Positions 37,259-45,024 of a DNA stretch of 64,000 nt are shown one piece after another. Position 1 is the first letter of the stretch. Every line of letters begins with the position of its first letter. Position numbers and translations under genes: made by a program. This DNA comes from Streptomyces atroolivaceus (lineage in GTDB: Bacteria > Actinomycetota > Actinomycetes > Streptomycetales > Streptomycetaceae): the NCBI RefSeq assembly GCF_000717025.1, contig NZ_JNXG01000005.1:248001-312000 (forward strand), given 5' to 3'. The notes beneath the pieces are model-generated. The model worked only from the letters and a program-made list of their open reading frames with translations. It had not been told where the DNA came from and did no database searches.

Positions 37259-38236
37259 GTGCACCGCCCCCACGCACGCGCCGCGTCGGCCTGTTCCGCC
37301 GCGCTGCTCCTCGCCGCGCTCACCGCCTGCGGCGGACCCGCCGAAGCGGACACCGAGAACCCGACGGCCCCCGAGGGGGTGACGGCACAGGCGGGCAGCG
37401 CCACCTCCGTACACGTCATGTGGGAGCGGGCCTCCGACGACGAGGGCGTCGTCGGCTACGACGTGTACCGCGAGGGGAAGAAGGCCGCCTCGGTGGACGC
37501 GGCGAAGCTGATGACCGACATCGAGGGCCTGACCGCTTCCACGGTCCACACCTTCACCGTGAGGGCCCGCGACGCAGCGGGGAACCTCTCCGCCCCGAGC
37601 GCCGCGACCCCCGTCACCACGCCCGCCACCGCACCCACCGACGTGAAAGCGCCGACCGGACCGTCGGAGCTGCGGGGCGAGGCGGACAGCGGCCGGACGG
37701 TCACGCTGTCCTGGGGCGGATCCACGGATGACGTCGGGGTGACCTCGTACGACATCTACCAGGAGGACTCCCGGATCCACAGCGTCTCCGGCACGCGGAC
37801 CACGGCCCGGCTCACCGGGCTGCGGCCCGGCACCGTCTACACCTTCACCGTCCGCGCCCGCGACGCCGCCGACCGCTCCTCACCGGACAGCAACGCCGTC
37901 GACCTCACCACACCGTCCGCGCCGGGCGATCCCGCGAGCACGGCGCCGACCGGGCTGCGGACGAAGACGACGGCGCAGGGCGAGGAATTTCTGGTCGACC
38001 TCTCCTGGGACCAGCCGGACACCGGCGGCACCATCCCCGCGTACCAGCTCTTCCTGAACGGAAAGCTGACCACCACGATCGTCTGGGGCGGCACACCGCC
38101 CGCGGGCCGTGCGATCTACCGGCTCACCCTGACCGACCCGCCCGGCACCCGCTACTCGCTGAAGATCCGGCCCAAGCTCCCCGACGGGAAGTGGGGCGAC
38201 TTCTCGGCCCAGCGCACGGTGGTCCTCCCCGGCTGA
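37259..38236 (+). CDS. FN3-repeat lipoprotein
   Basis: The 325-residue surface lipoprotein starts at GTG 37259 with GGAGGG upstream. The signal peptide ends in lipobox LTAC (about residue 24). Three fibronectin type III domains follow. Two are close copies with the ending STVHTFTVRARDAAGNLSAP / GTVYTFTVRARDAADRSSPD (about residues 95-115 and 195-215), and a divergent third ends the protein. FN3 modules of this kind are common linkers in Streptomyces chitinases and cellulases. No catalytic domain is present. It may bind polysaccharide at the cell surface, and a dre-like operator upstream supports this. Confidence 0.82.
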   Translation: MHRPHARAASACSAALLLAALTACGGPAEADTENPTAPEGVTAQAGSATSVHVMWERASDDEGVVGYDVYREGKKAASVDAAKLMTDIEGLTASTVHTFTVRARDAAGNLSAPSAATPVTTPATAPTDVKAPTGPSELRGEADSGRTVTLSWGGSTDDVGVTSYDIYQEDSRIHSVSGTRTTARLTGLRPGTVYTFTVRARDAADRSSPDSNAVDLTTPSAPGDPASTAPTGLRTKTTAQGEEFLVDLSWDQPDTGGTIPAYQLFLNGKLTTTIVWGGTPPAGRAIYRLTLTDPPGTRYSLKIRPKLPDGKWGDFSAQRTVVLPG

Positions 38237-38323
38237 CGGGCGACCGCTCGTCCTCGACGGCTCCCGCGCGCTAAGGTACCGGGCCCGGTGGCGGTGCCGG
38301 GGGCGGCGGAGGAGGCAGTCGGC

Positions 38324-38896
38324 ATGCCAGGTGCGCGGGCGTCCCGCCGTGTGGTGACCAGAGGCCATGTCGTGCACCGCGCCTGCCGTTTCTTCCTCCG
38401 GCACGGCACGGTGGACATGGGTGCGCTCGCCCAGGACCTGGCGGTGAGCCGGGCGACGCTCTACCGCGTGGTGGGCAGCCGGGACGCGCTCATGGCCGAC
38501 GTGCTGTGGGACCTGGCGGAACACATCCTGGACCGGGCCCGGCGCCGGCGTACCCGGGGCGGGGTGGACGGGGTCCTGGAGATCACCCGCTACTTCGTCA
38601 CCGCGCTGCGCGCCTCTGCCCCCTTCGAGGCCTTCCTGCGCGCTGAACCCGAGACGGCACGGCGGCTGCTGACCGGCGGATGCGTACACCGGCGGGCCGT
38701 CCTGGCCCAGCGGAGCATCCTGCTGGAAGCGGAGGAGCGAGACCGTCTCTGGTCCGGTTCCGGCATCGACGATCTGGCCTACCTCTATGTCAGGGTCGTC
38801 GAATCGGCTCTGTACGCCGAGCTGCTGAGCAGCCGTCGGCCGGACTTCGCCCTCGCGGAGCGCACTGCCCGGGCCCTGCTCCGGCAAACCCTCTGA
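38324..38896 (+). CDS. TetR-type regulator, QsdR-like
   Basis: The 190-residue protein has a basic N-terminal helix-turn-helix (GTVDMGALAQDLAVSRATLY then RVVGSRDALMADVLWDLAEH, residues about 30-70) and an all-helical C-terminal ligand domain. It resembles QsdR-family TetR regulators. ATG 38324 has GGAGGAGG nearby. It lies 112 bp upstream of the secreted hydrolase gene on the same strand and may control it. Confidence 0.78.
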   Translation: MPGARASRRVVTRGHVVHRACRFFLRHGTVDMGALAQDLAVSRATLYRVVGSRDALMADVLWDLAEHILDRARRRRTRGGVDGVLEITRYFVTALRASAPFEAFLRAEPETARRLLTGGCVHRRAVLAQRSILLEAEERDRLWSGSGIDDLAYLYVRVVESALYAELLSSRRPDFALAERTARALLRQTL

Positions 38897-39008
38897 ACGT
38901 CGTCGGGCGCGAGCTGAGACCGCTGTCTCACTCTCGGTCCGGCGTCTGGTGGGGGCGCGGGAACCGGCCGTAGCTTCCGACTCCGACGACGGCAACTCGG
39001 AGGACTCG

Positions 39009-40361
39009 ATGACCGCTTCCCAGCCGGGCCGGACCGGCCGGACCACGCTGCTCGCTGTGTTCCTGGCGCTCGTCGGAGCACTCGCCGCGCTCACCGCCCC
39101 GACACAGGCGGCGGCAAGCGTTCCGCGCGCCACCGTCAACCCCGTGATCTTCGTGCACGGTCAGGAGGGATCGGCCCAGCAGTGGCAGTCCCAGGCCAAG
39201 CGGTTCTCCAGCAACGGCTACCGCGACGAACTGCTGTACGTCCACGAGTACGACACCTCCGTCGCGACCGACGACCACGCGATCGCCGGGCTGGAGCAAC
39301 TGGTCGACTCCGTCCGCGCACGCACGGGTTCGGAGAAGGTCGACATCCTCGCCCACTCACGTGGCACGCGCGTGCTGCACGCGTACCTCGCCGTGCCGGA
39401 GCGTGCGGCGGAAGTCGCCAAGTACGTGAACCTGGACGGCCGTACGGCGACCGCGCCGCCCGGCGGGGTGCCCACCCTCGCCATCTGGAGCAGCCTGCAG
39501 CCGAACGGGGCGATCGGAGGTGCGCTCAACGTCCACGAGCCGCAGGCGGGACACACGGAGAGCGCGACGTCCGCCGAGAGCTTCGCCCACATCTACGCGT
39601 TCCTGCGCGGCAGGGCCCCGCTCACCACCCGGGTGCTGCCCGAGGCGTCCCTCTCCGTGGAGATCGCCGGCCGAGCCGTGCACTTCCCGCAGAACAGAGG
39701 GCTCGCGGGCCGCCTCGAGGTATGGAGACTGGACCCCGGCACCGGCGCCCGGGCCGGCCTGCTCCCGCAGCACGTCGTCCGGGTCGGCGCGGACGGTGCC
39801 TTCGGCCCGCTCGGGGTGAGCGGACGCGGCCACTACGAGCTGGCGTTCGTCCGCTCGGGAGAGCGAACCAACCACTTCTACTTCGAACCGTTCGAGCGCA
39901 GCGACCGCTTCGTGCGGCTGCTCGTCTCCCCTCCGGGAGGCGTGGCGGACTCCATAGACGCCTGCACCGGGCACACGGCGCTCACCATTGTCCGCGCACG
40001 CGAGTGGCGGGCCGGCACAGCGGACGACGACCGGCTCCGTATCGGCGGAACCGACGTCCTCAACCCTGCGGTCTCTCCTCAACTCCGGCAGATTCTCGGT
40101 CTGTTCGCCTTCGACAAGGGATGTGACGGAGTCAGCCACCTCGACGCGGCGCTACCACCCTTCGACCGTGTCCCGTTCCTGACGGCAACCGACCTCTCCC
40201 TCCCGGCCGGCGATCCGGCCCGCGGGACGATCCCCGTCACGCAGACGATGCGCGGGACCGGAGGGGTGGAAGAAACCATCGCGGTGGCGAACTGGCCCTC
40301 CGACCGCCACACCGTGTCCCTGCTCTTCAAGGACTACGTGGACATCCCGTCCGGAGGCTGA
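39009..40361 (+). CDS. Secreted alpha/beta hydrolase (lipase/esterase-like)
   Basis: The 450-residue protein has a Sec signal (TTLLAVFLALVGALAALTAP, cut after QAAA about residue 38). The hydrolase part has NPVIFVHGQEGSAQQWQSQA (oxyanion region) and VDILAHSRGTRVLHAYLAVP, with nucleophile Ser in AHSRG (Ala replacing the first Gly of GxSxG; about residue 118). The C-terminal half is beta-rich (ASLSVEIAGRAVHFPQNRGL, HYELAFVRSGERTNHFYFEP) and may be an Ig-like or substrate-binding domain. The substrate is unknown; an esterase or lipase is likely. Confidence 0.8.
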   Translation: MTASQPGRTGRTTLLAVFLALVGALAALTAPTQAAASVPRATVNPVIFVHGQEGSAQQWQSQAKRFSSNGYRDELLYVHEYDTSVATDDHAIAGLEQLVDSVRARTGSEKVDILAHSRGTRVLHAYLAVPERAAEVAKYVNLDGRTATAPPGGVPTLAIWSSLQPNGAIGGALNVHEPQAGHTESATSAESFAHIYAFLRGRAPLTTRVLPEASLSVEIAGRAVHFPQNRGLAGRLEVWRLDPGTGARAGLLPQHVVRVGADGAFGPLGVSGRGHYELAFVRSGERTNHFYFEPFERSDRFVRLLVSPPGGVADSIDACTGHTALTIVRAREWRAGTADDDRLRIGGTDVLNPAVSPQLRQILGLFAFDKGCDGVSHLDAALPPFDRVPFLTATDLSLPAGDPARGTIPVTQTMRGTGGVEETIAVANWPSDRHTVSLLFKDYVDIPSGG

Positions 40362-40555
40362 GCCGGAGGCCGTACGACGGTGCGCTGTTCCCGGACCGCA
40401 CGGCCCGGGGACGGTGCACCGCACGGGGCTCGGACGCGTACCGTCGCGACCCATCGGGGATCCGCCGGGGCGAGGACCCGAAGAGGGCGGTCGCGAGCCG
40501 GCGCGGCGGGGCTCCCGCTGTGCCGCGGCTCTGCCCCTGCCAGGCGGAACGCTCC

Positions 40556-41218
40556 TCAGGCGGCGAGTGCGGCGGGTTCTCCGAGCTGTGCGGCGGCCGT
40601 ACGCCAGGCGGCCGTCACCGCTGTGCGGGCCTGCTCGGTCAGTTCGGCACCGTCTGCTGTCGGCCGGAGTGGTTCTCCCACGTGCACGTGAAGTCCAGGG
40701 CGGCGCAGCGGTGCTGTGGCCAGGCCCGCGAGCTGCTTGGTCACGCTTCCCGAGGTGACCCGACGGGCGCCGGCCTGCCCGACGGGCACCACCGGAGCCC
40801 CGGTTCGCCGGACGAGCCGGGACAAGCCGCTGCGAAAGGCCCCGGGTGCTGCTTCTGCGGCGTCCGGCCGGTACGCAATGCCGCCCTCGGCGTATATGAG
40901 GACCAGGCGTCCGCACTCGAGCGCTTCGGCGGCCCGGTCCAGGGAGTCCGCCGCACGCCGGTCGCCCCGGTGGACGGGGATGTGCCCTTCGCGGGTGAGC
41001 GCGCGGCCGAGCACCGGGACGCGCCACAGCCCGGCGGCCGCCATGACGACCGGGTGAACTCCCAGGCGGTGCAGGGCGGCGAGCACGATGGCGGGGTCCG
41101 CGAGGGAGGTGTGGTTCGCGACGACGACGCTGCCGGGGGCGAGTTCGACGCCCGCGTCGGCCGTGACCGTGAGGCGGCCGACGGCGGGCACCAGGACGTC
41201 GGCGAAACGGCTGAGCAT
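40556..41218 (-). CDS. 1-acyl-glycerol-3-phosphate acyltransferase-like protein
   Basis: The 220-residue PlsC-family acyltransferase would transfer an acyl chain to a lysophospholipid or another polyol at the membrane. It has the HX4D motif VVANHTSLADPAIVL (about residue 36), GHIPVHRG (block II) and LIYAEGGIAYRPDAA (block III, where PEG is more usual). ATG 41218 has AGGAG seven bases upstream. No neighbour points to a pathway. Confidence 0.82.
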   Translation of the reverse strand: MLSRFADVLVPAVGRLTVTADAGVELAPGSVVVANHTSLADPAIVLAALHRLGVHPVVMAAAGLWRVPVLGRALTREGHIPVHRGDRRAADSLDRAAEALECGRLVLIYAEGGIAYRPDAAEAAPGAFRSGLSRLVRRTGAPVVPVGQAGARRVTSGSVTKQLAGLATAPLRRPGLHVHVGEPLRPTADGAELTEQARTAVTAAWRTAAAQLGEPAALAA

Positions 41219-41614
41219 GTCCGGTCTCCTGAGCTCGAGGATGCTGATCCCCATCGTCGGCGGTGGGGAGACCCCGAGCCTGAGTAGGCGCACTCATCTT
41301 TCGTGGCCCGGTGCCCACGAGCGGACAGGGCCCGCCCACTCGGGCAGGGGCAAGGCCCTTGTCCGTACGCGAGGACGCGAGGGCGCGTCGGCGGACGCCG
41401 CTGCGGGAGGGTGGTGGACCCAGCCGACCCGGCATGCACCTCGCGCTCGTGGAACACCGCCGGGCAGCTGACGAAGAGGGCGTGCCCGAAGACCGTTCGT
41501 ACGGATCATCAGGCTGTCCAGGGAGCCGGTGGGCCAGCCATGCCGTTCTGCGGGTGTCGGCGACGGCACGGACGAGGATGTCCGGCGGACACCCCCTTGG
41601 CCGTCAGACCGTCG
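41219..41614. other. Non-coding stretch before the acyltransferase and after the DeoR gene
   Basis: I find no supportable gene in these 396 bases. The only structured element I see is the inverted repeat TGAGTAGGCGCACTCA (41281-41296), 63-78 bases upstream of the acyltransferase start, which could be a regulator site. The open frames here are short and Arg/Pro-rich. Confidence 0.55.
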
Positions 41615-42373
41615 TCAGCCCGCCGTAAGGACCTCCACGCCGATCGCGTTGATCTGCTCGACGACCGCGTCGTCGCGGGCGGCGTCGGTGATCAGTCCGC
41701 TGACCTTCTCCCAGGGCAGTACGCGGAACCGCGAAGCCGTGCCGAGCTTCTCGGAGGAGGCGAGGATGTAGGTGTCCGCGGCCCGCTCCGACAACGCGCG
41801 CTTCATCGCCGCCTCCTCGGAGTCGGCGGTGGTCAGTCCCGCCTCGGGGTGCACCCCGGTGACGCCGAGCAGGCAGAGGTCGGCGGAGACGTTCTGCGCG
41901 GCCTCGACCGCTGCGGCACCGCAGGCGACGGCCGAGTGCTTGAAGATGCGGCCCCCGAGCAGGAAGAGCTCCGCCTGCGGATGGTCGAGCAGGGCCGCCG
42001 CGACCGTAGGGCTGTGGGTGATCACCGTGCAGGCGAGATCCTGCGGGAGCGCGCGGGCGACCGCGAGGGCGGTGGTTCCGCCGTCGAGAATGAGCGCACC
42101 GCCCGGCCGCACCAGCCCGGCGGCCACCGAAGCGACCTTCCGTTTGCCGTCCGGGGCCACGGCCTGCCGGGCGGCATAGCCGGCCACCGCCGGCGAAACG
42201 GGCAGCGCGCCGCCGTACACCCGCTGGCACAGTCCCTCGGCGGCGAGATCGCGCAGATCGCGCCGCACGCTGTCCTCGGAGATCCCCAGTCCGGCGGCGA
42301 CGTCCTTGGCGACGATCTTGCCCTCGCGGGCGAGCAGACCGAGCAGGTGGTCGCGCCGTTCAGCAGCCAGCAT
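41615..42373 (-). CDS. DeoR/GlpR-family transcriptional regulator
   Basis: The 252-residue repressor-type protein has an N-terminal DeoR helix-turn-helix (RRDHLLGLLAREGKIVAKDV, then AAGLGISEDSVRRDLRDLAA). A C-terminal sugar-phosphate sensor follows, with LILDGGTTALAVARALP, LFLLGGRIFKHSAVACG and GVTGVHPEAGLTTADSEEA. These are the ISOCOT-fold motifs of the family. I prefer ATG 42373 (AGGAG nine bases away) over 42379. It is divergent from the DUF4406/NudK pair across under 50 bp, so it probably regulates them in answer to a sugar or deoxyribose phosphate. Confidence 0.88.
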   Translation of the reverse strand: MLAAERRDHLLGLLAREGKIVAKDVAAGLGISEDSVRRDLRDLAAEGLCQRVYGGALPVSPAVAGYAARQAVAPDGKRKVASVAAGLVRPGGALILDGGTTALAVARALPQDLACTVITHSPTVAAALLDHPQAELFLLGGRIFKHSAVACGAAAVEAAQNVSADLCLLGVTGVHPEAGLTTADSEEAAMKRALSERAADTYILASSEKLGTASRFRVLPWEKVSGLITDAARDDAVVEQINAIGVEVLTAG

Positions 42374-42379
42374 GCACAT

Positions 42380-42421
42380 TATCTCCTGTTCTTGCGCGTT
42401 TTTGCATGTACGGTAGCGCAC
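42380..42421. promoter_or_regulatory. Short divergent control region with GCAAAAAC / GCGCAAGAAC repeats
   Basis: On the minus strand the sequence reads GCAAAAACGCGCAAGAAC, two direct repeats of GCAA(A/G)AAC. DeoR-family operators are commonly A-rich direct repeats of this kind. The 42-bp gap must hold both promoters. Confidence 0.5.
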
Positions 42422-42805
42422 GTGAACGACAAGCCCAAGCTCATCCTGATCGCCGGCCCTTACCGCTCCGGCACCGACGGCGACCCGCAGGCGATGGCCG
42501 CCAACCTCGCCCGCCTCGAAGCCGCCGTCTGGCCGGTCTTCGCCGCCGGCCACCTCCCCGTGATCGGTGAGTGGATCGCCCTGCCCGTCCTGCGCTCAGC
42601 CGGCGCGGGCCCCACCGAACCCCTCGCCGACCAGGTGCTCTACCCGACCGCGGACCGTCTCCTCGCGCATTGCGACGCCGTACTGCGCCTTCCCGGCGAT
42701 TCGGCCGGAGCCGACCAGGACGTCGCCACCGCCCGCGGTCGCGGCCTGCCCGTCTACTACGACACAGCCGAGATCCCCCGCCTCACCCCGCAGGAGAGCG
42801 TGTGA
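42422..42805 (+). CDS. DUF4406 / nucleoside 2-deoxyribosyltransferase-like protein
   Basis: The 127-residue protein resembles the DUF4406 branch of the nucleoside deoxyribosyltransferase/DNPH1 fold: LILIAGPYRSGTDGDPQAMA at the N-terminus, AGHLPVIGEWIALPVL, then VLRLPGDSAGADQDVATARG and LPVYYDTAEIP. In that fold the N-terminal loop and a later acidic residue act on N-glycosidic bonds. Activity is not proven. Its stop overlaps the next GTG (GTGA), so the two proteins are made together. Confidence 0.8.
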   Translation: MNDKPKLILIAGPYRSGTDGDPQAMAANLARLEAAVWPVFAAGHLPVIGEWIALPVLRSAGAGPTEPLADQVLYPTADRLLAHCDAVLRLPGDSAGADQDVATARGRGLPVYYDTAEIPRLTPQESV

Positions 42806-43479
42806 CAGGCCGCCCCGGCATCGACACCCCCGACCATCGCGGCCGTACCGGCCTCGACCAGGCCGGACGCGGCCTGGACCGCAACCCCGATGTCGTGATC
42901 CGCGACGTCGAGCTCACCTCCCAGGGCTGGCACGTCCTGAGGCGCACCACCTTGGACTACCGCCGGCGCGACGGGCGCTGGGACACCCAGCAGCGTGAGA
43001 CCTACGACCGCGGCAACGGCGCCGTGGTCCTGCCTTACGACGTCGAACGCGGCCTCGTCCTGCTCACCCGCCAGTTCCGGTACCCGGCCTACGTCAACGG
43101 CCACCCCGACGGCATGCTCATCGAAGCGGCGGCAGGGCTGCTCGACGCGGACGACCCGTCCGCCGCCGTCCGGCGTGAGAGCGCCGAGGAGCTCGGCGTC
43201 ACCCTGGGCCCGCTCACACGCGTGCTCGATGCGTACATGAGCCCCGGTTCCGTCACCGAATGCCTCCACTTCTTCGCGGCCCCCTACACCCCGGCCGACC
43301 GGACCGGTGACGGCGGCGGACTGGAGGAGGAGGGTGAGGACATCGAGGTGATCGAACTGCCGTTCGCCGAGGCCCTCGCCATGACCCGTGACGGACGCAT
43401 CGCCGATGGCAAGACCGTCCTGCTCCTGCAATGGGCGGCTCTGGACGGCCCTTTCGCCCGCGCGGCGCACGGCGGTTGA
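42802..43479 (+). CDS. Nudix hydrolase, NudK (GDP-mannose pyrophosphatase)-like
   Basis: The 225-residue protein has a Nudix box with one residue less than the consensus: GLLDADDPSAAVRRESAEEL then GV (about residues 115-136). Downstream are YMSPGSVTECLHFFAAPYTP, GGGLEEEGEDIEVIELPFAE and IADGKTVLLLQWA, which closely resemble E. coli NudK as I remember it. NudK hydrolyses GDP-mannose and related sugar nucleotides. ADP-ribose is another possible substrate. It is coupled to the DUF4406 gene and probably under the DeoR regulator. Confidence 0.85.
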   Translation: MTGRPGIDTPDHRGRTGLDQAGRGLDRNPDVVIRDVELTSQGWHVLRRTTLDYRRRDGRWDTQQRETYDRGNGAVVLPYDVERGLVLLTRQFRYPAYVNGHPDGMLIEAAAGLLDADDPSAAVRRESAEELGVTLGPLTRVLDAYMSPGSVTECLHFFAAPYTPADRTGDGGGLEEEGEDIEVIELPFAEALAMTRDGRIADGKTVLLLQWAALDGPFARAAHGG

Positions 43480-43518
43480 CGACGCCGGTCCGGATGCGCC
43501 CTCTCCGGAGACGAGGCT

Positions 43519-44250
43519 TCAGGCGGGCGTGGTGAGACGCGCCCGCCGCAGGTCGCGGAGCAACGCGATCTCGGCCATGTGGTGGATGAATTCGAGGTTG
43601 GCCCCCGCCAGTACGGTGGCGAACGGGTCGCCGGGGTCCGAGCCGTACGGGTACTGCGAGAAGCCGACTGTGTCGAGCTGCTCGTCCGTGATGGCGGCGA
43701 CGCCGTCGCGCCAGCGGTCGATCAGTGCCCAGAAACGGTCGAGCGCCAGGGCGGCGGAGGGGGTGAAGTCGACCAGGAGATTCGGATCCTGACGGCGCTC
43801 ACCGAAGGTCCACTCCCATTGGCCGGCGAAGCAGGAGTGCAGGTGTCCCAGCCGCCACGCGATGGTGGTGACCGGCGTCGCGTCGGGCTCCGGCGTACCG
43901 GTGTGGGCGAGGACCTCTTCGACCCGCTCGGTGCTCACGCTCCAGTCCTCGGCGATCTTGGCGACCGTCATGCCGTCTGCGGCCTGCCGTGCGATCTCGG
44001 CGTACTCGTTCGCCGGGATGTCCGGGGCGCCCTTGTCGAGCACCCACTCGCCCGGCCCGTACGCCCGGGGCGTCACGGCCTCGCCCCGACGCCGTACGGA
44101 CCAGCAACCAGCCACCGGCTCCCACAGGTACTCCTCGTCGCGGAGCCCCGTCAGTCGCACCTGGGCCATCTCTCGGGCCTGGTCGAACTGGCCGAGCAGC
44201 AGTCCCAGCCGGTCGGTCCGTACACCCTCGGTCTCCACGACTGGCTCCAT
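43519..44250 (-). CDS. DinB-like protein with a central insertion
   Basis: The 243-residue protein is a DinB/YfiT-type helical bundle: LGQFDQAREMAQVRLTGLRD, EEYLWEPVAGCWSVRRRGEA, IAWRLGHLHSCFAGQWEWTF and FIHHMAEIALLRDL, the His residues being candidate metal ligands. Unusual is a stretch at about residues 83-115 (GMTVAKIAEDWSVSTERVEE) that reads like a small helix-turn-helix inserted between the first and second helices. The reaction is unknown. Confidence 0.75.
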   Translation of the reverse strand: MEPVVETEGVRTDRLGLLLGQFDQAREMAQVRLTGLRDEEYLWEPVAGCWSVRRRGEAVTPRAYGPGEWVLDKGAPDIPANEYAEIARQAADGMTVAKIAEDWSVSTERVEEVLAHTGTPEPDATPVTTIAWRLGHLHSCFAGQWEWTFGERRQDPNLLVDFTPSAALALDRFWALIDRWRDGVAAITDEQLDTVGFSQYPYGSDPGDPFATVLAGANLEFIHHMAEIALLRDLRRARLTTPA

Positions 44251-44459
44251 TCGGTCGAGTCACGCACGTCACTGTGCTCAGCGGAAGGTAAGGGTTCGCC
44301 TCGTGGGGCGCCACCGATTTCGCCGCCCATGGGGCATCGCGGCACCGCAGGGCCGGTGCGTCAGTAGAAATGAACGTGTTCAATGATGGTCTTCATGGCC
44401 GGTCGCGCCGCAATGGCGGCTGACCGCACCGCAGATGCCATGCCGAGAGGACCGTAACG

Positions 44460-44813
44460 ATGAGACGTACCCGCTGTCGCCGTGCCGCCCGGATCGGGGC
44501 CGTCGCGTACGTCGCCGCGACGGCGGTCGGCGGGCTCCTCGCCGGCGCCCACGGCCCCTCTCCCCTGGACGGGTTGTTGTTCGGGCTGTCCCAGCCCGGG
44601 TTGAACGTCCTGTACGTCTTCGTTCTCATGCCGCTCGCCGTCGTGTTCGACGGCGGCGGGGGAGCGGGCGACGGGGGTGCGGGCAGTCTCGCTCTCGCGT
44701 GCGGGCTGGGGGCGGCTGTGAACGTCCTGCTGCTGCGCACTGTTGTGTGCTTCGCCCGCGCGGTCCGCGCCGACCTCCCAGCATGCCGGAAGCGCCGCAC
44801 CCCGGCGCGGTAA
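44460..44813 (+). CDS. Small membrane protein
   Basis: The 117-residue protein has a basic N-terminus (MRRTRCRRAARIG) and three hydrophobic segments (AVAYVAATAVGGLLAG, PGLNVLYVFVLMPLAVVFD, SLALACGLGAAVNVLLL). It ends in a basic tail. The ATG follows GAGAGG. I recognise no family. It stands between two minus-strand genes, with about 210 bp of apparently empty sequence on each side. Confidence 0.6.
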   Translation: MRRTRCRRAARIGAVAYVAATAVGGLLAGAHGPSPLDGLLFGLSQPGLNVLYVFVLMPLAVVFDGGGGAGDGGAGSLALACGLGAAVNVLLLRTVVCFARAVRADLPACRKRRTPAR

Positions 44814-45024
44814 CTTGATGCCCGAGGCCTGGAAGTAGTGCGTTCTGTCGAACGGGGCGATGTCCGCGTCAATCCAGTGAAGTCCCCGAGCTGACCTCGA
44901 GGTGGTCGGGCGTGCGGCAGGCTGGCCGGAGTGAATCGCGGCGACATCTCTTCGTCGCCGGACTCGGCAAGAACTGCACGGCGCCGACTGGACAGACTGT
45001 GGCCACGGCCGGATCCGTGATTCC

